From SM1-73 sp964588305 (lineage in GTDB: Bacteria; Zixibacteria; MSB-5A5; SM1-73), in the NCBI GenBank assembly GCA_964588305.1, contig CAZPOP010000005.1, positions 71,976 to 135,975 of the forward strand: a stretch of DNA of 64,000 nucleotides, read 5' to 3'. Shown here one piece after another: positions 42,125 through 50,722 of the stretch (the first letter of the stretch is position 1; each line of letters begins with the position of its first letter). A program made the position numbers and the translations under genes. Below the pieces are notes generated by a model. It was not told where the DNA came from. It ran no database searches and worked only from the letters and a program-made list of their open reading frames with translations.

Positions 42125-43363
42125 TTATCTTATGAGTGCCCAAGGATATCCTAAAGCCACAAGAATAACTGCAAACAGGATCAAAAAAACTGCGGGGGGA
42201 AGTATCAGCTTGTATACCTTCAATAGATCGGCTTTGAAATAGTCTTTAGTCAAAATCAGGCAGAAATGGACGGGCGAGAGCATAACCCCTATAAACCCAC
42301 AAGCGTAAAGCAACATCACCAAACTCCAGTCCACCTGATCAGCAACCGGGATCAAGAAAGGTAGAAGTATGGGATAGCTCACCCCCACGAATCCGGTGGT
42401 TACCCCGGTTAGCAGGCCCACGGTCAGGGGAATGATTCCGGTAACTGCCGCTTCCGGAATACCCAAAAGCATCATCTGTTCAGGCATAACTTCCACCGCC
42501 CCGGATCCTTCCAGAAGGCCCTTGAAAATCATTATCCCCAAGATCAGAGCCACCACGTCAAAGGTTACCGTTTGCTTCACCATCCTCAGGATATCTCTAG
42601 ATCTCACTCTCTTTGAGAAAACCAAGAGTACTATGACCAAGCCTAAGGCTATCACCAGGTCAACTTTCAACAGGAGATTCAGGATCACCACCAACAAGAC
42701 CGGCCAGATGCTTTTGACCAAGAGCAAAAAGGGCTTGTTCTGTTCCTCTTGAGGTTCTGCATGGTTTCCCGCCAGTTTGACTTTTCTGGTACAGAAGAGG
42801 AGGCCCAAAAGAATCATAGCAAAGGTCAAAACGATCTGGGCCGCCGCGATTCTCCAGAGCCCCACCCCCAAAAGTGCCGCTGAAAGGACTATTCCGGGGT
42901 ACAGGGGAAAACAGTATTCCCACACGTGCCTGAACCAGTAGTTCATGGCGGTCTTGATCTCCGGCGAAAGACCTCTCTTCGCTCCCACCTCCTCCACCAT
43001 GGGAGCTGATACAAGCGCTCCCCCAGGCATAGGCAAAAGCCCGATAACTGCAGGAAGCACCATCAGCACCAACTTCGTGTTCGCAACCAGGCTTTCCAAG
43101 GCGATTCTCAGATCTCTCAAGTTTTCGATCAACCTTAACAAATTGCCGAAGAAAACGATTAAGATCACCAAGACCAGAAGATGCAGGGTCTCCGCATCCA
43201 CTGCCGCGGAGAGGGCTTCTCTCAGCATTCCGGAAAGAGGCATTCCGAAGAGAATCCCCACAAGGATCCCTCCGCAGAAAAGCGAAATTCCCACCGGGAC
43301 TTTCTTCTTGATCAAAAAGATCAGAAGAAAGAGGACTGAGCTTAATTTCAATAATTCGATCAT
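42125..43363 (-). CDS. DUF401-family membrane transporter
   Basis: A 412-residue protein with about ten to eleven membrane segments of the DUF401 family, which belongs to the ion-transporter superfamily. Marks: FGNLLRLIENLRDLR, LLPMPGGALVSAPMVEEVG (re-entrant loop), MNYWFRHVWEYCFPLYPG and GVSYPILLPFLIP, and a second-half loop with LSPVHFCLILTKDYF. The two halves look like an inverted-topology repeat. An anion substrate is likely from the superfamily; none is known here. A TTGACA at 43434-43439 may be its -35, with a poor -10. Confidence 0.85.
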   Translation of the reverse strand: MIELLKLSSVLFLLIFLIKKKVPVGISLFCGGILVGILFGMPLSGMLREALSAAVDAETLHLLVLVILIVFFGNLLRLIENLRDLRIALESLVANTKLVLMVLPAVIGLLPMPGGALVSAPMVEEVGAKRGLSPEIKTAMNYWFRHVWEYCFPLYPGIVLSAALLGVGLWRIAAAQIVLTFAMILLGLLFCTRKVKLAGNHAEPQEEQNKPFLLLVKSIWPVLLVVILNLLLKVDLVIALGLVIVLLVFSKRVRSRDILRMVKQTVTFDVVALILGIMIFKGLLEGSGAVEVMPEQMMLLGIPEAAVTGIIPLTVGLLTGVTTGFVGVSYPILLPFLIPVADQVDWSLVMLLYACGFIGVMLSPVHFCLILTKDYFKADLLKVYKLILPPAVFLILFAVILVALGYPWALIR

Positions 43364-43457
43364 CTCTTAAGAAGGCACCTGTGAGAAAACGGTTCAATTT
43401 ATCCTTGCCCAAATAAAACAAATAAAGGGGTTTTGTCAACCGACATTGAGGGAACTT

Positions 43458-43480
43458 GGAGTGTCAAGCTTCAGCTTGAC
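43458..43480 (-). repeat. ACTCC-tail hairpin element, copy 10
   Basis: Inverse orientation: GGAGT, then arm GTCAAGCT, loop TC, perfect complementary arm. Confidence 0.7.
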
Positions 43481-43626
43481 CGTAGTTTTGAATTTCTCAT
43501 TTGTAAGAAGAGGTGAACTACAGATGTTTTTTTTCTGTCAGGAGCTTCTCCTGACAGTGTGTGTGTAAGGTCTGGAGGACCTGACGCAACAGAAATATTT
43601 AGAAACTAAAATGTTGGGCCAGTTTT

Positions 43627-43649
43627 GGAGTGCAATCCATATGGACTGC
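43627..43649 (-). repeat. ACTCC-tail hairpin element, copy 11
   Basis: Inverse orientation: GGAGT, arm GCAATCCA, loop TA, arm TGGACTGC (one mismatch). It stands back-to-back with copy 12, two bases away. Confidence 0.6.
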
Positions 43650-43651
43650 AA

Positions 43652-43674
43652 GCAAAAACAAGTTTTTGCACTCC
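43652..43674 (+). repeat. ACTCC-tail hairpin element, copy 12
   Basis: Left arm GCAAAAAC, loop AA, perfect right arm, ACTCC. Confidence 0.65.
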
Positions 43675-43753
43675 TTTTTATCCTCAGCCTGTAACCCCTA
43701 AGCTCATGAACAACTTGGGGGGGATGATAACATCCCCCAAGAGCGGAAGAATC

Positions 43754-43776
43754 GCACCAGCAAGCTGGTGCACTCC
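43754..43776 (+). repeat. ACTCC-tail hairpin element, copy 13
   Basis: Left arm GCACCAGC, loop AA, perfect right arm, ACTCC; followed by TTTTTCAACAT as at 18584. Confidence 0.7.
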
Positions 43777-43916
43777 GGTTCGGGTTTTTCAACATGCAGG
43801 TACGGTACACCCCAGGGGAGAGAGCGAAATTTCTTATGACTAACAAACGCGCTTACATTAGTCGTGACCGATTATGCAGAAGCAAACCGGAGTACGTTTC
43901 GCTCGAATGGTTGATG

Positions 43917-45215
43917 TTAGAAATGATATGCGGTGGTCAGGAGGATTTGATTGGTGGTGTATTTCTCGGCAATCTCGGTATCGAAATCGTTTAATTCCCA
44001 GCTCCCATAGACCCAGGCCAGATCCACAGTCATCACCTGATCTACCAAGAATCCGATCCCTCCGGTAAAATAATCCCTGTCTTCCTTAATCCACATGGAT
44101 TGATAGGGGAGTGGGTTCTGGTAATATCCGGCTCTTAACGTGGTTCCGATCGCAGGGAAAAGATATTCCGCCCCCACATGCCACCTGAGGGCATCGGTGT
44201 AACTGTCCTTGATGTTTCGATTGGCCTCTGCCATATCCCATAATCTTTTGTACTCCATCTGAGTCCAGTCGGTGTAATGAACATCGCTAGCTAAGAGGAG
44301 ATTACCGAAATTCAGGCCAACTCCTAGTCCCAGCGAGAAAGGCAGCGAGATTTTGTACTCGGCCTTATCGGAATAGCGATCCCGAACCCAATAGTCCTCC
44401 GGCTCATAGAATATTGTATCGGTTTTCTGGGTGTAGTCCTCGTCTATGGTATAGGTGACCGGCGAATCTATGGTTCCCCCTATGATCAAGAATTTGTTAG
44501 GTTGAACTCTTACTCCAAATTTGGCGTTGAAGCCGGAGTACCGATCCTTAATGGTATCGTCATACTTATATTTAAAGGTCAGGTCGTCATCTTCATACCA
44601 ATCTTCATACAGCCAGGAGTAATTGTCAGTTCCGTCCCAGAAGTTCAATGCTGCACCTACCGAGACGTTGGGTGAGATATCTACGGCTCCGCCAAGAGAC
44701 CAGAGATAGATTCCGCCCGATTCGGACTCGATGCCGTAAGAACCATCTTTCCGCGAAAACCTCATGGTTTTGTCAAAGCTTTTAACCCGGTTGACTCCCA
44801 AGGCAAAGACCAGACTTCCTCGATAGGTGGGAACCGGTAAGACGATTGCCCCTGAGCCCAACCGCGTGTTGGACTGGATCTGACCGTCACCGGTGGCGGT
44901 CCGGGGATTTCCCACCGCAGGACGAATTCCGTACGGGGGACCAGTTTCGTTGTTCAACCTTTCGTGGGTGAGAGCACCTGAGAGCTCAATCCTTTTCATC
45001 CTGGCTAATCCTGCCGGATTATACACCAAAGCGGTAGCATCATTGGCCACGGCAATGTGTGCTCCACCCATACCCATGGCTCTTGCTCCTACTCCAAAAA
45101 AATTGCCTGCAGTAGCCTCGTCCACCACCCCCAGATCCTGCGCGTTAGAGGCAAAAGAATAAAACACTGTAAGGCAAAGGACTACTGCTATTGTTAAAAG
45201 CGATCTTCCTGTCAT
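43917..45215 (-). CDS. Outer-membrane protein, PorV/OmpP1-FadL-like
   Basis: A 432-residue predicted beta-barrel: signal peptide (residues 1-25, FASNAQ), then ARAMGMGGAHIAVANDATALVYNPAGLA, the typical opening of UPF0164/PorV and FadL/OmpP1 proteins. Alternating amphipathic strands run to a C-terminal aromatic residue (LLTTAYHF). It may be a porin for hydrophobic compounds or a secretion-linked barrel. The chosen ATG at 45215 has GAGGTGATC upstream; an upstream frame start at 45287 is unlikely. Confidence 0.8.
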   Translation of the reverse strand: MTGRSLLTIAVVLCLTVFYSFASNAQDLGVVDEATAGNFFGVGARAMGMGGAHIAVANDATALVYNPAGLARMKRIELSGALTHERLNNETGPPYGIRPAVGNPRTATGDGQIQSNTRLGSGAIVLPVPTYRGSLVFALGVNRVKSFDKTMRFSRKDGSYGIESESGGIYLWSLGGAVDISPNVSVGAALNFWDGTDNYSWLYEDWYEDDDLTFKYKYDDTIKDRYSGFNAKFGVRVQPNKFLIIGGTIDSPVTYTIDEDYTQKTDTIFYEPEDYWVRDRYSDKAEYKISLPFSLGLGVGLNFGNLLLASDVHYTDWTQMEYKRLWDMAEANRNIKDSYTDALRWHVGAEYLFPAIGTTLRAGYYQNPLPYQSMWIKEDRDYFTGGIGFLVDQVMTVDLAWVYGSWELNDFDTEIAEKYTTNQILLTTAYHF

Positions 45216-45303
45216 ATAGATCACCTCAGGCGAATCAACACCTACGTCAACATCAAGGAAACAAAGTGAATGACTCGTTGAATGCACGTAAGTGAGCTTC
45301 CGC

Positions 45304-45828
45304 CTATTTTTTTCTGCGTTTCTGGGCTTTCTCGTCCTTGGGTTTTTCCTCTTTTATCTGTTCCTTGGCAGCTTCGGGTTTTGCCTCACCCTTTATTTGG
45401 GCCGGTTGCTGTTCAATCCTTGATGCGGGCTCGTTGATGAAAGATGCCGGAGTCTTGGTGTCCGGGACATAAGGAGGTTCCAGACCTCTGCGCCTTTCCG
45501 CCTTCTCTTCACTGGCGGGAACATAGTCGGCATCGTCATCATCATCCCACCAATATCTATCCCACCACCAGGGATAAGCGTAATAGTGCCCCCAGCGCGG
45601 GTTGCTCCAATAGTAGTCCGGATAGAATCCATAGTAGTAGCCGTAAGGATAGCTATGGTAATCCCCATGACAGTCGGTGCAGTGCTCCCGATAGTAGGCG
45701 CCGCTATGCTCGATCGCTTCCTCCTCTTCCCCCTGCACCTGTGGATGCATCAGCACGGTGTAACAACCGATGGCAAATACCCCCACCAAGACGAGCAGAA
45801 CCGCCAACCACACAAATTTAATCTTCAT
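45304..45828 (-). CDS. Tyr/Trp-rich lipoprotein with a CxxCH motif
   Basis: A 174-residue predicted lipoprotein: hydrophobic signal ending AIGC (lipidated Cys22). Near residue 50 is HCTDCHGD, a c-type haem-binding CxxCH. Then comes a striking aromatic block (residues 55-100: YGYYYGFYPDYYW and YPWWWDRYWW) ending in a run of Asp, then a Lys/Glu/Pro-rich tail ending QKRRKK. I recognise no family. It may be a surface cytochrome-like or metal-binding protein; the CxxCH could also be chance in a Cys-poor sequence. It lies 88 bases upstream of the outer-membrane protein gene. Confidence 0.6.
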   Translation of the reverse strand: MKIKFVWLAVLLVLVGVFAIGCYTVLMHPQVQGEEEEAIEHSGAYYREHCTDCHGDYHSYPYGYYYGFYPDYYWSNPRWGHYYAYPWWWDRYWWDDDDDADYVPASEEKAERRRGLEPPYVPDTKTPASFINEPASRIEQQPAQIKGEAKPEAAKEQIKEEKPKDEKAQKRRKK

Positions 45829-46135
45829 CTCCTCAAAATCTCCTCGACGGACGACAACGATTCAATCGGAGTCACCATCTTCCTTTCCTTATTAACTCTC
45901 CATCTATTTTTATGACACCATCCTTGCCAAAAACTTGTGGTCAAGAATCATTTTTGTATTCACTAACTAAACAGTTTTCTCTCTGAATTCAATTTCGCTC
46001 GACCAAAAACATTCCACCGATGAAACGGAATGCTTCAAAGCTTTCATACCATTCTAAAGTATCTACGCTGAACTTCGTAATAAACATTGCCTAATTGACA
46101 TTATCGGCTCTTTTCTCGGGTCAAAGAATTCCGCT
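45829..46135. other. Intergenic region
   Basis: About 305 bases with no gene or strong signal that I can support; AT-rich towards 45950-46080. Confidence 0.4.
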
Positions 46136-46930
46136 CTAAAACTTCTCAAAATAGATGATTCTGAACTCCCTTCCCCAGGCAGATATGTCCTCCCGATTAA
46201 GAAGAATATTCTTGAACTGGAACTCCAGCTGCAGTTTGTCGGAGAATATCCACTGAAATGCTGCATTCAGATAACCGTAACCCTGCCCGTATCTCTCCTT
46301 AAATTCATCGTCGTTTGTGGCCAGGTCATATTCGGCTGAAAAACCCAAATTCTCGGTAGGCTGCATGTCGGCTCCAAAGAATATCGGTATATCCTTGTCG
46401 TCATCGTCATTCTCCAGACTGTAGTTTGCCCCGAAGTGAAAGCCAACCGGAACTTCTGCCACCAGATAGCTTTTGCTCGTCACCGCATAGAAACCTTTAG
46501 ATTTATATACATACCTATTCAAGCTATCATCCCAAGCTCCACTCCCCTGAGAATCGAACCCTATGGCAATTGCCGGGAGAACGTAACTTTCGTTGATCAG
46601 CCTATACTTGGCCAAGAACTCTATCCCCGGGTTCCAATCCGCTTCTCCATCCCCGATGACATTTTCTCCACCGAAGGACATTCCAATCATGAATCTGTGC
46701 ATCAAACCCACGTCAATGGTGGTAATCAACCCGCCGTTTCCATAAATGGTTATGTCGAAATCAAAACTTCCCCTGGGCAAAAGACCAGCCGTTGGGCAAT
46801 CGACCAATTTACGCGGCTGAAGCGCCGAGAATTTCGGCACCTTTTTCACTTCTCGCCTTTCCTGAGCAAAACCGAAGGTGCTGAGTGCTAGAAGGCTCAA
46901 CACCATCAGCGCTCCTATTTTCTTAATCAT
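46136..46930 (-). CDS. Predicted outer-membrane beta-barrel protein
   Basis: A 264-residue protein with a signal peptide (residues 1-22, FGFAQ) and alternating amphipathic strands to a terminal Phe (RIIYFEKF), the pattern of a small outer-membrane barrel. The segment CPTAGLLPRGSFDFDITIYG resembles the start of YjbH-like or other DUF-type barrels found in Bacteroidetes and candidate phyla; I do not assign a family. GGAGGGAGAG precedes ATG, and a promoter is visible 44 bases upstream. Confidence 0.65.
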   Translation of the reverse strand: MIKKIGALMVLSLLALSTFGFAQERREVKKVPKFSALQPRKLVDCPTAGLLPRGSFDFDITIYGNGGLITTIDVGLMHRFMIGMSFGGENVIGDGEADWNPGIEFLAKYRLINESYVLPAIAIGFDSQGSGAWDDSLNRYVYKSKGFYAVTSKSYLVAEVPVGFHFGANYSLENDDDDKDIPIFFGADMQPTENLGFSAEYDLATNDDEFKERYGQGYGYLNAAFQWIFSDKLQLEFQFKNILLNREDISAWGREFRIIYFEKF

Positions 46931-46973
46931 CTCTCCCTCCTCTTTTCAGGCGATCAATCCTAAGTTTTTGTCC

Positions 46974-47002
46974 AATGTAACAAATTCATGATAACTAGTC
47001 AA
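46974..47002 (-). promoter_or_regulatory. Promoter of the barrel gene
   Basis: Minus strand: TTGACT (46997-47002), 17-base spacer, TACATT (46974-46979). Confidence 0.5.
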
Positions 47003-47331
47003 TCAAAAAGAGGAGGCAAGATGCTTCGAATATGAACTTCCCACCAATCTTCAGCCTCAAGTGCCAAAATGGCTCCCCCTGCCATCCACGAGCTTCATTC
47101 TTCTATGCGAGACCAGTCAGAACTCCAATCACCCGTGAAGTGCTCTGACTCTACCACAGCAACTGATATGCCGTAACAATAGAGCTACCCTCGATGGGCG
47201 TAAGTGGCGTCACGACAATGGAATAAGTCCGGCTGCTTAAATCTTTAAATCAGGTACGATTTGAGATGGACGCACAAATATTGTTCGCGGGCAGTCACTT
47301 TTTGTGCAAGGGGTTACTTGGAGGATTGCAG

Positions 47332-47354
47332 GTCTGCCTAAAGGCAGACACTCC
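47332..47354 (+). repeat. ACTCC-tail hairpin element, copy 14
   Basis: Left arm GTCTGCCT, loop AA, perfect right arm, ACTCC. Confidence 0.7.
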
Positions 47355-47475
47355 AGAGAATTTGCCCTTGGTGACACTTGACAGCTGTGGAAAACCACTG
47401 AGGGATAAGATTCTCAAAAGGCTTACGCCTTAAGTCCTTTGGGGCCTGGGTGCCAAGAGTTTCTCTTAGGCCTCG

Positions 47476-47988
47476 CTATTGCCAGCGATCATAGGAGACG
47501 ATTTCATTCAATTCCAATCTGGGCTTGGGCTCCGGATGGAATTTGGGATAACCCAATGGCAAGAGTTCGACTACCCTCATGTCTTCAGGAATGTTCAAAA
47601 GCTTCTTTACCTCATCCTCTTTAAAGGAGCCGATCCAGCAGGTTCCCAATCCCTCCTCTACTGCCTGGAGGGTCATATGATCCATGGAAATGGAGACGTC
47701 AATGGTGTAAGCAGGCTGGCCGCAGGATAGAACGTAATTGACCAAAGTGGCGCATCCCACGATCACCACCGGCGCTTCGGCAATGAAATATTGATTATTC
47801 GCCGCCACCGCCAGCTTCTTTCTTAGCTGCGGGTCTTTGACCACCACGTATCTCCACTCCTGACGGTTTTTCGCAGAGGGAGCAAGCCTGCCTGCCTCCA
47901 GAACCCTTAAGAGCTTCTCATCTTCGATTGGTCTGTCATCGTAACTTCTGATGCTTCTTCTGGTTTTAATTGCCTCAAAGACATTCAT
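47476..47988 (-). CDS. Nitroreductase-family flavoprotein
   Basis: A 170-residue FMN-dependent protein. N-terminal IKTRRSIRSYDDRPI binds FMN phosphate; LAPSAKNRQEWRYVVV, SMDHMTLQAVEEGLGTCWIGSF and LPLGYPKFHPEPKPR are typical of short anaerobe-type nitroreductases. It would reduce an unknown electrophile with NAD(P)H or another donor. The ATG at 47988 follows AGAGG; GTG at 47994 is the alternative. Stands between repeat-rich gaps. Confidence 0.87.
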   Translation of the reverse strand: MNVFEAIKTRRSIRSYDDRPIEDEKLLRVLEAGRLAPSAKNRQEWRYVVVKDPQLRKKLAVAANNQYFIAEAPVVIVGCATLVNYVLSCGQPAYTIDVSISMDHMTLQAVEEGLGTCWIGSFKEDEVKKLLNIPEDMRVVELLPLGYPKFHPEPKPRLELNEIVSYDRWQ

Positions 47989-48098
47989 GTTCACCTCTTT
48001 GAATAATGCTGGATGCTCGGACGTCGTTGTCGAGGCTCGTAACGAAGCCGGTCACTTCGAGACTCGACACTCGTGGCTTTCTTATCAAATCATTTTGA

Positions 48099-48121
48099 CG
48101 CAAGACAAGTCTCGCTACTCC
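48099..48121 (+). repeat. ACTCC-tail hairpin element, copy 15 (imperfect)
   Basis: Left arm CGCAAGAC, loop AA, right arm GTCTCGCT (two mismatches), ACTCC. It overlaps the creatininase stop and is close in sequence to the copy at 19626. Confidence 0.5.
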
Positions 48122-48846
48122 GATTTTTCCCACTTTTCAAAAATCTCCAAGACATCATCCTTTATCTTTTTGACCACCTTCTCCATGTATATCCTGGCTT
48201 TTTTTACATCAAAATCCGGAAAACCTTCGCCTTCCTTGTATATCAGAATGGAGCCCAGCGCCGGAAGAGAATAGATTCCGCCCTTCTGCAGATGGACCAT
48301 CTCTTTTTTGTACCTTCTCCTCTTGACCAGATCTTTGTCGATAGCCAAGACTGCGGCGTTTTCATCCAGACCGGCATGTCCTCCGGTTTCTCCAAAGAAC
48401 TTCCGAGTAAGCTCCTCACACAGAATCCACCAGTGAATCACCACCACCTTCACCTTCTTCTCCCGATGGACCTTCATGGCCGCGCTTTTCAACTCGTCTA
48501 TGTGGCCTCCGTGACCATTGATCACCAGAATCCGCGAGAATCCTTTGTCTGCCAAGGAAAGCATTATCTCAGTTAGATAGCTTTCAAAAACCGGTGAGGT
48601 CACGGTAAGAGACCCGGGATAGGAATATAAAGTTCTGGTTATTCCGTAATAGATGGGCGGAGCAATTATAGCGTTCAGATCCTCGGCAATCCTTTCTGCG
48701 ATGAAGACGGGGATGCTGACATCGGTACCTAAATTCGTCACTCCGTGCGCTTCAATGGTTCCGACGGGAAGAATCACGGTATCAATCTTTCCCGGCACCA
48801 ATTCCTTAAATTCCATCCAGTTCATATCTTCTAATTTGAGGGGCAT
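48115..48846 (-). CDS. Creatininase-family amidohydrolase
   Basis: A 243-residue member of the creatininase/formamide-hydrolase family. Metal ligands appear in ILPVGTIEAHG (Glu, His), TDVSIPVFIAE (Asp), VINGHGGH and GGHAGLDENAAVL (Glu). Family members open cyclic amides such as creatinine or act in cofactor synthesis (MftE-type mycofactocin peptidase is a relative). The substrate is unknown. AGGAG lies 5 bases before ATG; the stop overlaps a palindromic repeat. Confidence 0.84.
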   Translation of the reverse strand: MPLKLEDMNWMEFKELVPGKIDTVILPVGTIEAHGVTNLGTDVSIPVFIAERIAEDLNAIIAPPIYYGITRTLYSYPGSLTVTSPVFESYLTEIMLSLADKGFSRILVINGHGGHIDELKSAAMKVHREKKVKVVVIHWWILCEELTRKFFGETGGHAGLDENAAVLAIDKDLVKRRRYKKEMVHLQKGGIYSLPALGSILIYKEGEGFPDFDVKKARIYMEKVVKKIKDDVLEIFEKWEKSE

Positions 48847-49001
48847 GGTTTCTCCTGAATAGGTGTTAGGTGATAGGTGTAAGGTGTAAGGTCAAAGGTT
48901 CGAGATTGACGGAAAGGAGAATTTCTAATTCACCAAATGTCGCTCAATTTGGCTTGAGGTCTTTGCTTTCACCTTAAACCCAGAACCTATCACCTACTTC
49001 C

Positions 49002-49664
49002 TCATTTGTATTCGAGCACATAAACGGTGGTCTTCTGAGGTAAGGTCTCCTTCTTGAAGGTGACAGAATTCCTGCCGACCTTCACCACATCCTTTTTGCC
49101 CTGCAGAAATTCATCTACTCCTGCGATGGGGAAGTTCGATCCCATAACCGCGGTTTTGTAGTGCATGGGAATGACTACCCTGGGATTTAAGGCGGACACG
49201 ACCTTGTCTGCTGTGGGTGCGTCTATGGTATAATATCCACCGGTTGGAACAAAAAGCACGTCCACCGATCCCATCTGGTTTATCTGATCGGGCGAAAGCT
49301 CGACTCCCAGATCTCCCATATGGGCAAATCTGATCCCCCCCAGCTCCCACAGAAAGATGGTGTTCTCTCCTCTCAGGCTTCCTTGTTTATCGTCATGAAA
49401 TGCGCCCACTCCTTTGAAACTGACGCCCCCCGCCTTCTTCTCTCCGCTCCCCTTAACCACTTCAGGATTACCCTTGACCGCGGAAACACAGTTGTGATCA
49501 AAGTGATCATGGGAGACCACACATACGTCTGCTGTCACGTCAGGCATGGGATAACCCACGCTTTGGTCAAACGGATCGGTGATCAACTTCACAGTATCAT
49601 CGAGTGATATGAGAAAACAGCTATGCCCCAACCACCTGATAGTTACCTCATTCTTGCCAGCCAT
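49002..49664 (-). CDS. Metallo-beta-lactamase-fold hydrolase (UPF0173-like)
   Basis: A 220-residue metal-dependent hydrolase. IRWLGHSCFLISL opens the domain, DVCVVSHDHFDHN is the HxHxDH site, FAHMGDLG and VIPMHYKT give the remaining ligands. This matches the short UPF0173/YtkL group. Cytoplasmic; substrate unknown. GGAG stands 6 bases before ATG. A run of GGTGTAAGGTG-type micro-repeats lies just downstream of the creatininase start (48866-48900). Confidence 0.85.
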   Translation of the reverse strand: MAGKNEVTIRWLGHSCFLISLDDTVKLITDPFDQSVGYPMPDVTADVCVVSHDHFDHNCVSAVKGNPEVVKGSGEKKAGGVSFKGVGAFHDDKQGSLRGENTIFLWELGGIRFAHMGDLGVELSPDQINQMGSVDVLFVPTGGYYTIDAPTADKVVSALNPRVVIPMHYKTAVMGSNFPIAGVDEFLQGKKDVVKVGRNSVTFKKETLPQKTTVYVLEYK

Positions 49665-49768
49665 TTTTAGCTCCTTTCTGTTTCTGGGTTAAACTTCTTT
49701 ATTTTTCGTCTTGCTGCTTAGAAGGCATAGCCCGGCCTTTGGCGGGGCTGGTCTCAAGATCCTGCAGA

Positions 49769-49792
49769 CAAGCCCTAAAGGCTTGCCTACGC
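49769..49792 (+). repeat. CTACGC-tail hairpin element, copy d
   Basis: Arms CAAGCC and GGCTTG around CTAAA, one base, then CTACGC; closely like the copy at 27615. Confidence 0.5.
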
Positions 49793-49819
49793 GCTCTGAA
49801 GTTGATACTTTGAATCCAC

Positions 49820-50722
49820 CTAAGGCGATCCTTTCTCCTTATTCAGAACTATATTAACGAAAGCCAACTGCGAAGAGTAATAGACCAGCCTGTAAAAGGC
49901 CCGGAAAAGGCTTAAGGTCTGCTGCACCAAAAGAACGAGCAGTACGTAAAAACTTGTTTTGGGTATCCCTTCCATAAGCTCCTTCATGCCCACATAGGCC
50001 AAAATCGCCACAGTCAAAACCAGGCTCAGAAGATAATATAAACTTAGAGTCTTGAAAAGATTTGTCAACAAAAACCTAAGAGCCTTCTTTGCAGATGGAA
50101 AAAACCGTTCAAAGAAATTCTGGATGTAGAATATCCTGAGATAATCTCCAATCATGTTCACCAGGAAAAACAAAAATGCAAGAGCGGAGATCTTTATCAC
50201 CACTCGCCAGGAGGTGACCTCAAACCAATCTCCCTTTCCGGCCACCGAATCGAAAATGGCCGCAAAGAATAGAAACAAGAAGAAGGCAATCAGGTAAAAG
50301 AGAATCAAGAGCAACGCTATTTTGAACATACCCCAGAAGTATTTCACGCAGTAGCCGAAGAATCTTTCGATCTTCGAATTGCCCTCATCTCCCTTTGACT
50401 GGTCTCTCAATATCCCCCAAAAGCCTCCAGAGAGAAAGATGAAGGCTACAACGGCCAAAAAAAAGACCAGAAAAGACATAAGGAAATAGATCGACAGCGT
50501 CTGTCTCCAATGATAGACAAAATCAATGAGTAAAGAAAAATCGAAGCCCTTAAGAAAACTCAAGGCTTTTGCGTTCGCGCCGAAGCTGGCGGAGAACATG
50601 AGATAAAGGGGTGCCAGCAGGATCAGGGAGAAAATGAATTTGAAAAGAAACATTATCCCGACCAAGAACTTGTTTGCCCAGACGTTTTTGATCCCTTCTA
50701 TGAAGGACGCGAAGACGAGCAT
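49820..50722 (-). CDS. Polytopic membrane protein, unknown
   Basis: A 300-residue protein with about six membrane segments, rich in Phe, Leu and aromatic residues. One cytoplasmic-type loop is charged (RDQSKGDEGNSKIERF). The N-terminal FIEGIKNVWANKFLVGIMF looks like the first part of integral membrane proteins related to YihY or DUF975 groups, but I cannot assign it. No ribosome site is evident. It stands alone between repeats. Function not inferred. Confidence 0.65.
   Translation of the reverse strand: MLVFASFIEGIKNVWANKFLVGIMFLFKFIFSLILLAPLYLMFSASFGANAKALSFLKGFDFSLLIDFVYHWRQTLSIYFLMSFLVFFLAVVAFIFLSGGFWGILRDQSKGDEGNSKIERFFGYCVKYFWGMFKIALLLILFYLIAFFLFLFFAAIFDSVAGKGDWFEVTSWRVVIKISALAFLFFLVNMIGDYLRIFYIQNFFERFFPSAKKALRFLLTNLFKTLSLYYLLSLVLTVAILAYVGMKELMEGIPKTSFYVLLVLLVQQTLSLFRAFYRLVYYSSQLAFVNIVLNKEKGSP

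Larger units (their letters stand above)
43364..43916. other. Repeat-rich intergenic region
   Basis: About 550 bases with four ACTCC-tail hairpins (43458, 43627, 43652, 43754) and a separate 9-bp hairpin TGTCAGGAG/CTCCTGACA at about 43536-43556. Short ORFs here run through repeats and are not credible genes. Confidence 0.6.
46931..47475. other. Long intergenic region
   Basis: About 545 bases. It contains the promoter at 46974-47002 and the hairpin at 47332. The centre (47080-47320) shows no credible ORF, tRNA or known RNA. Confidence 0.5.

Noticed and set aside
42660..43439. 259-codon ORF overlapping the DUF401 gene
   Set aside because: Out-of-frame shadow; the DUF401 frame has clear membrane segments and family motifs.
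43536..43556. TGTCAGGAG hairpin as intrinsic terminator
   Set aside because: The T-run lies on the wrong side for either neighbouring gene.
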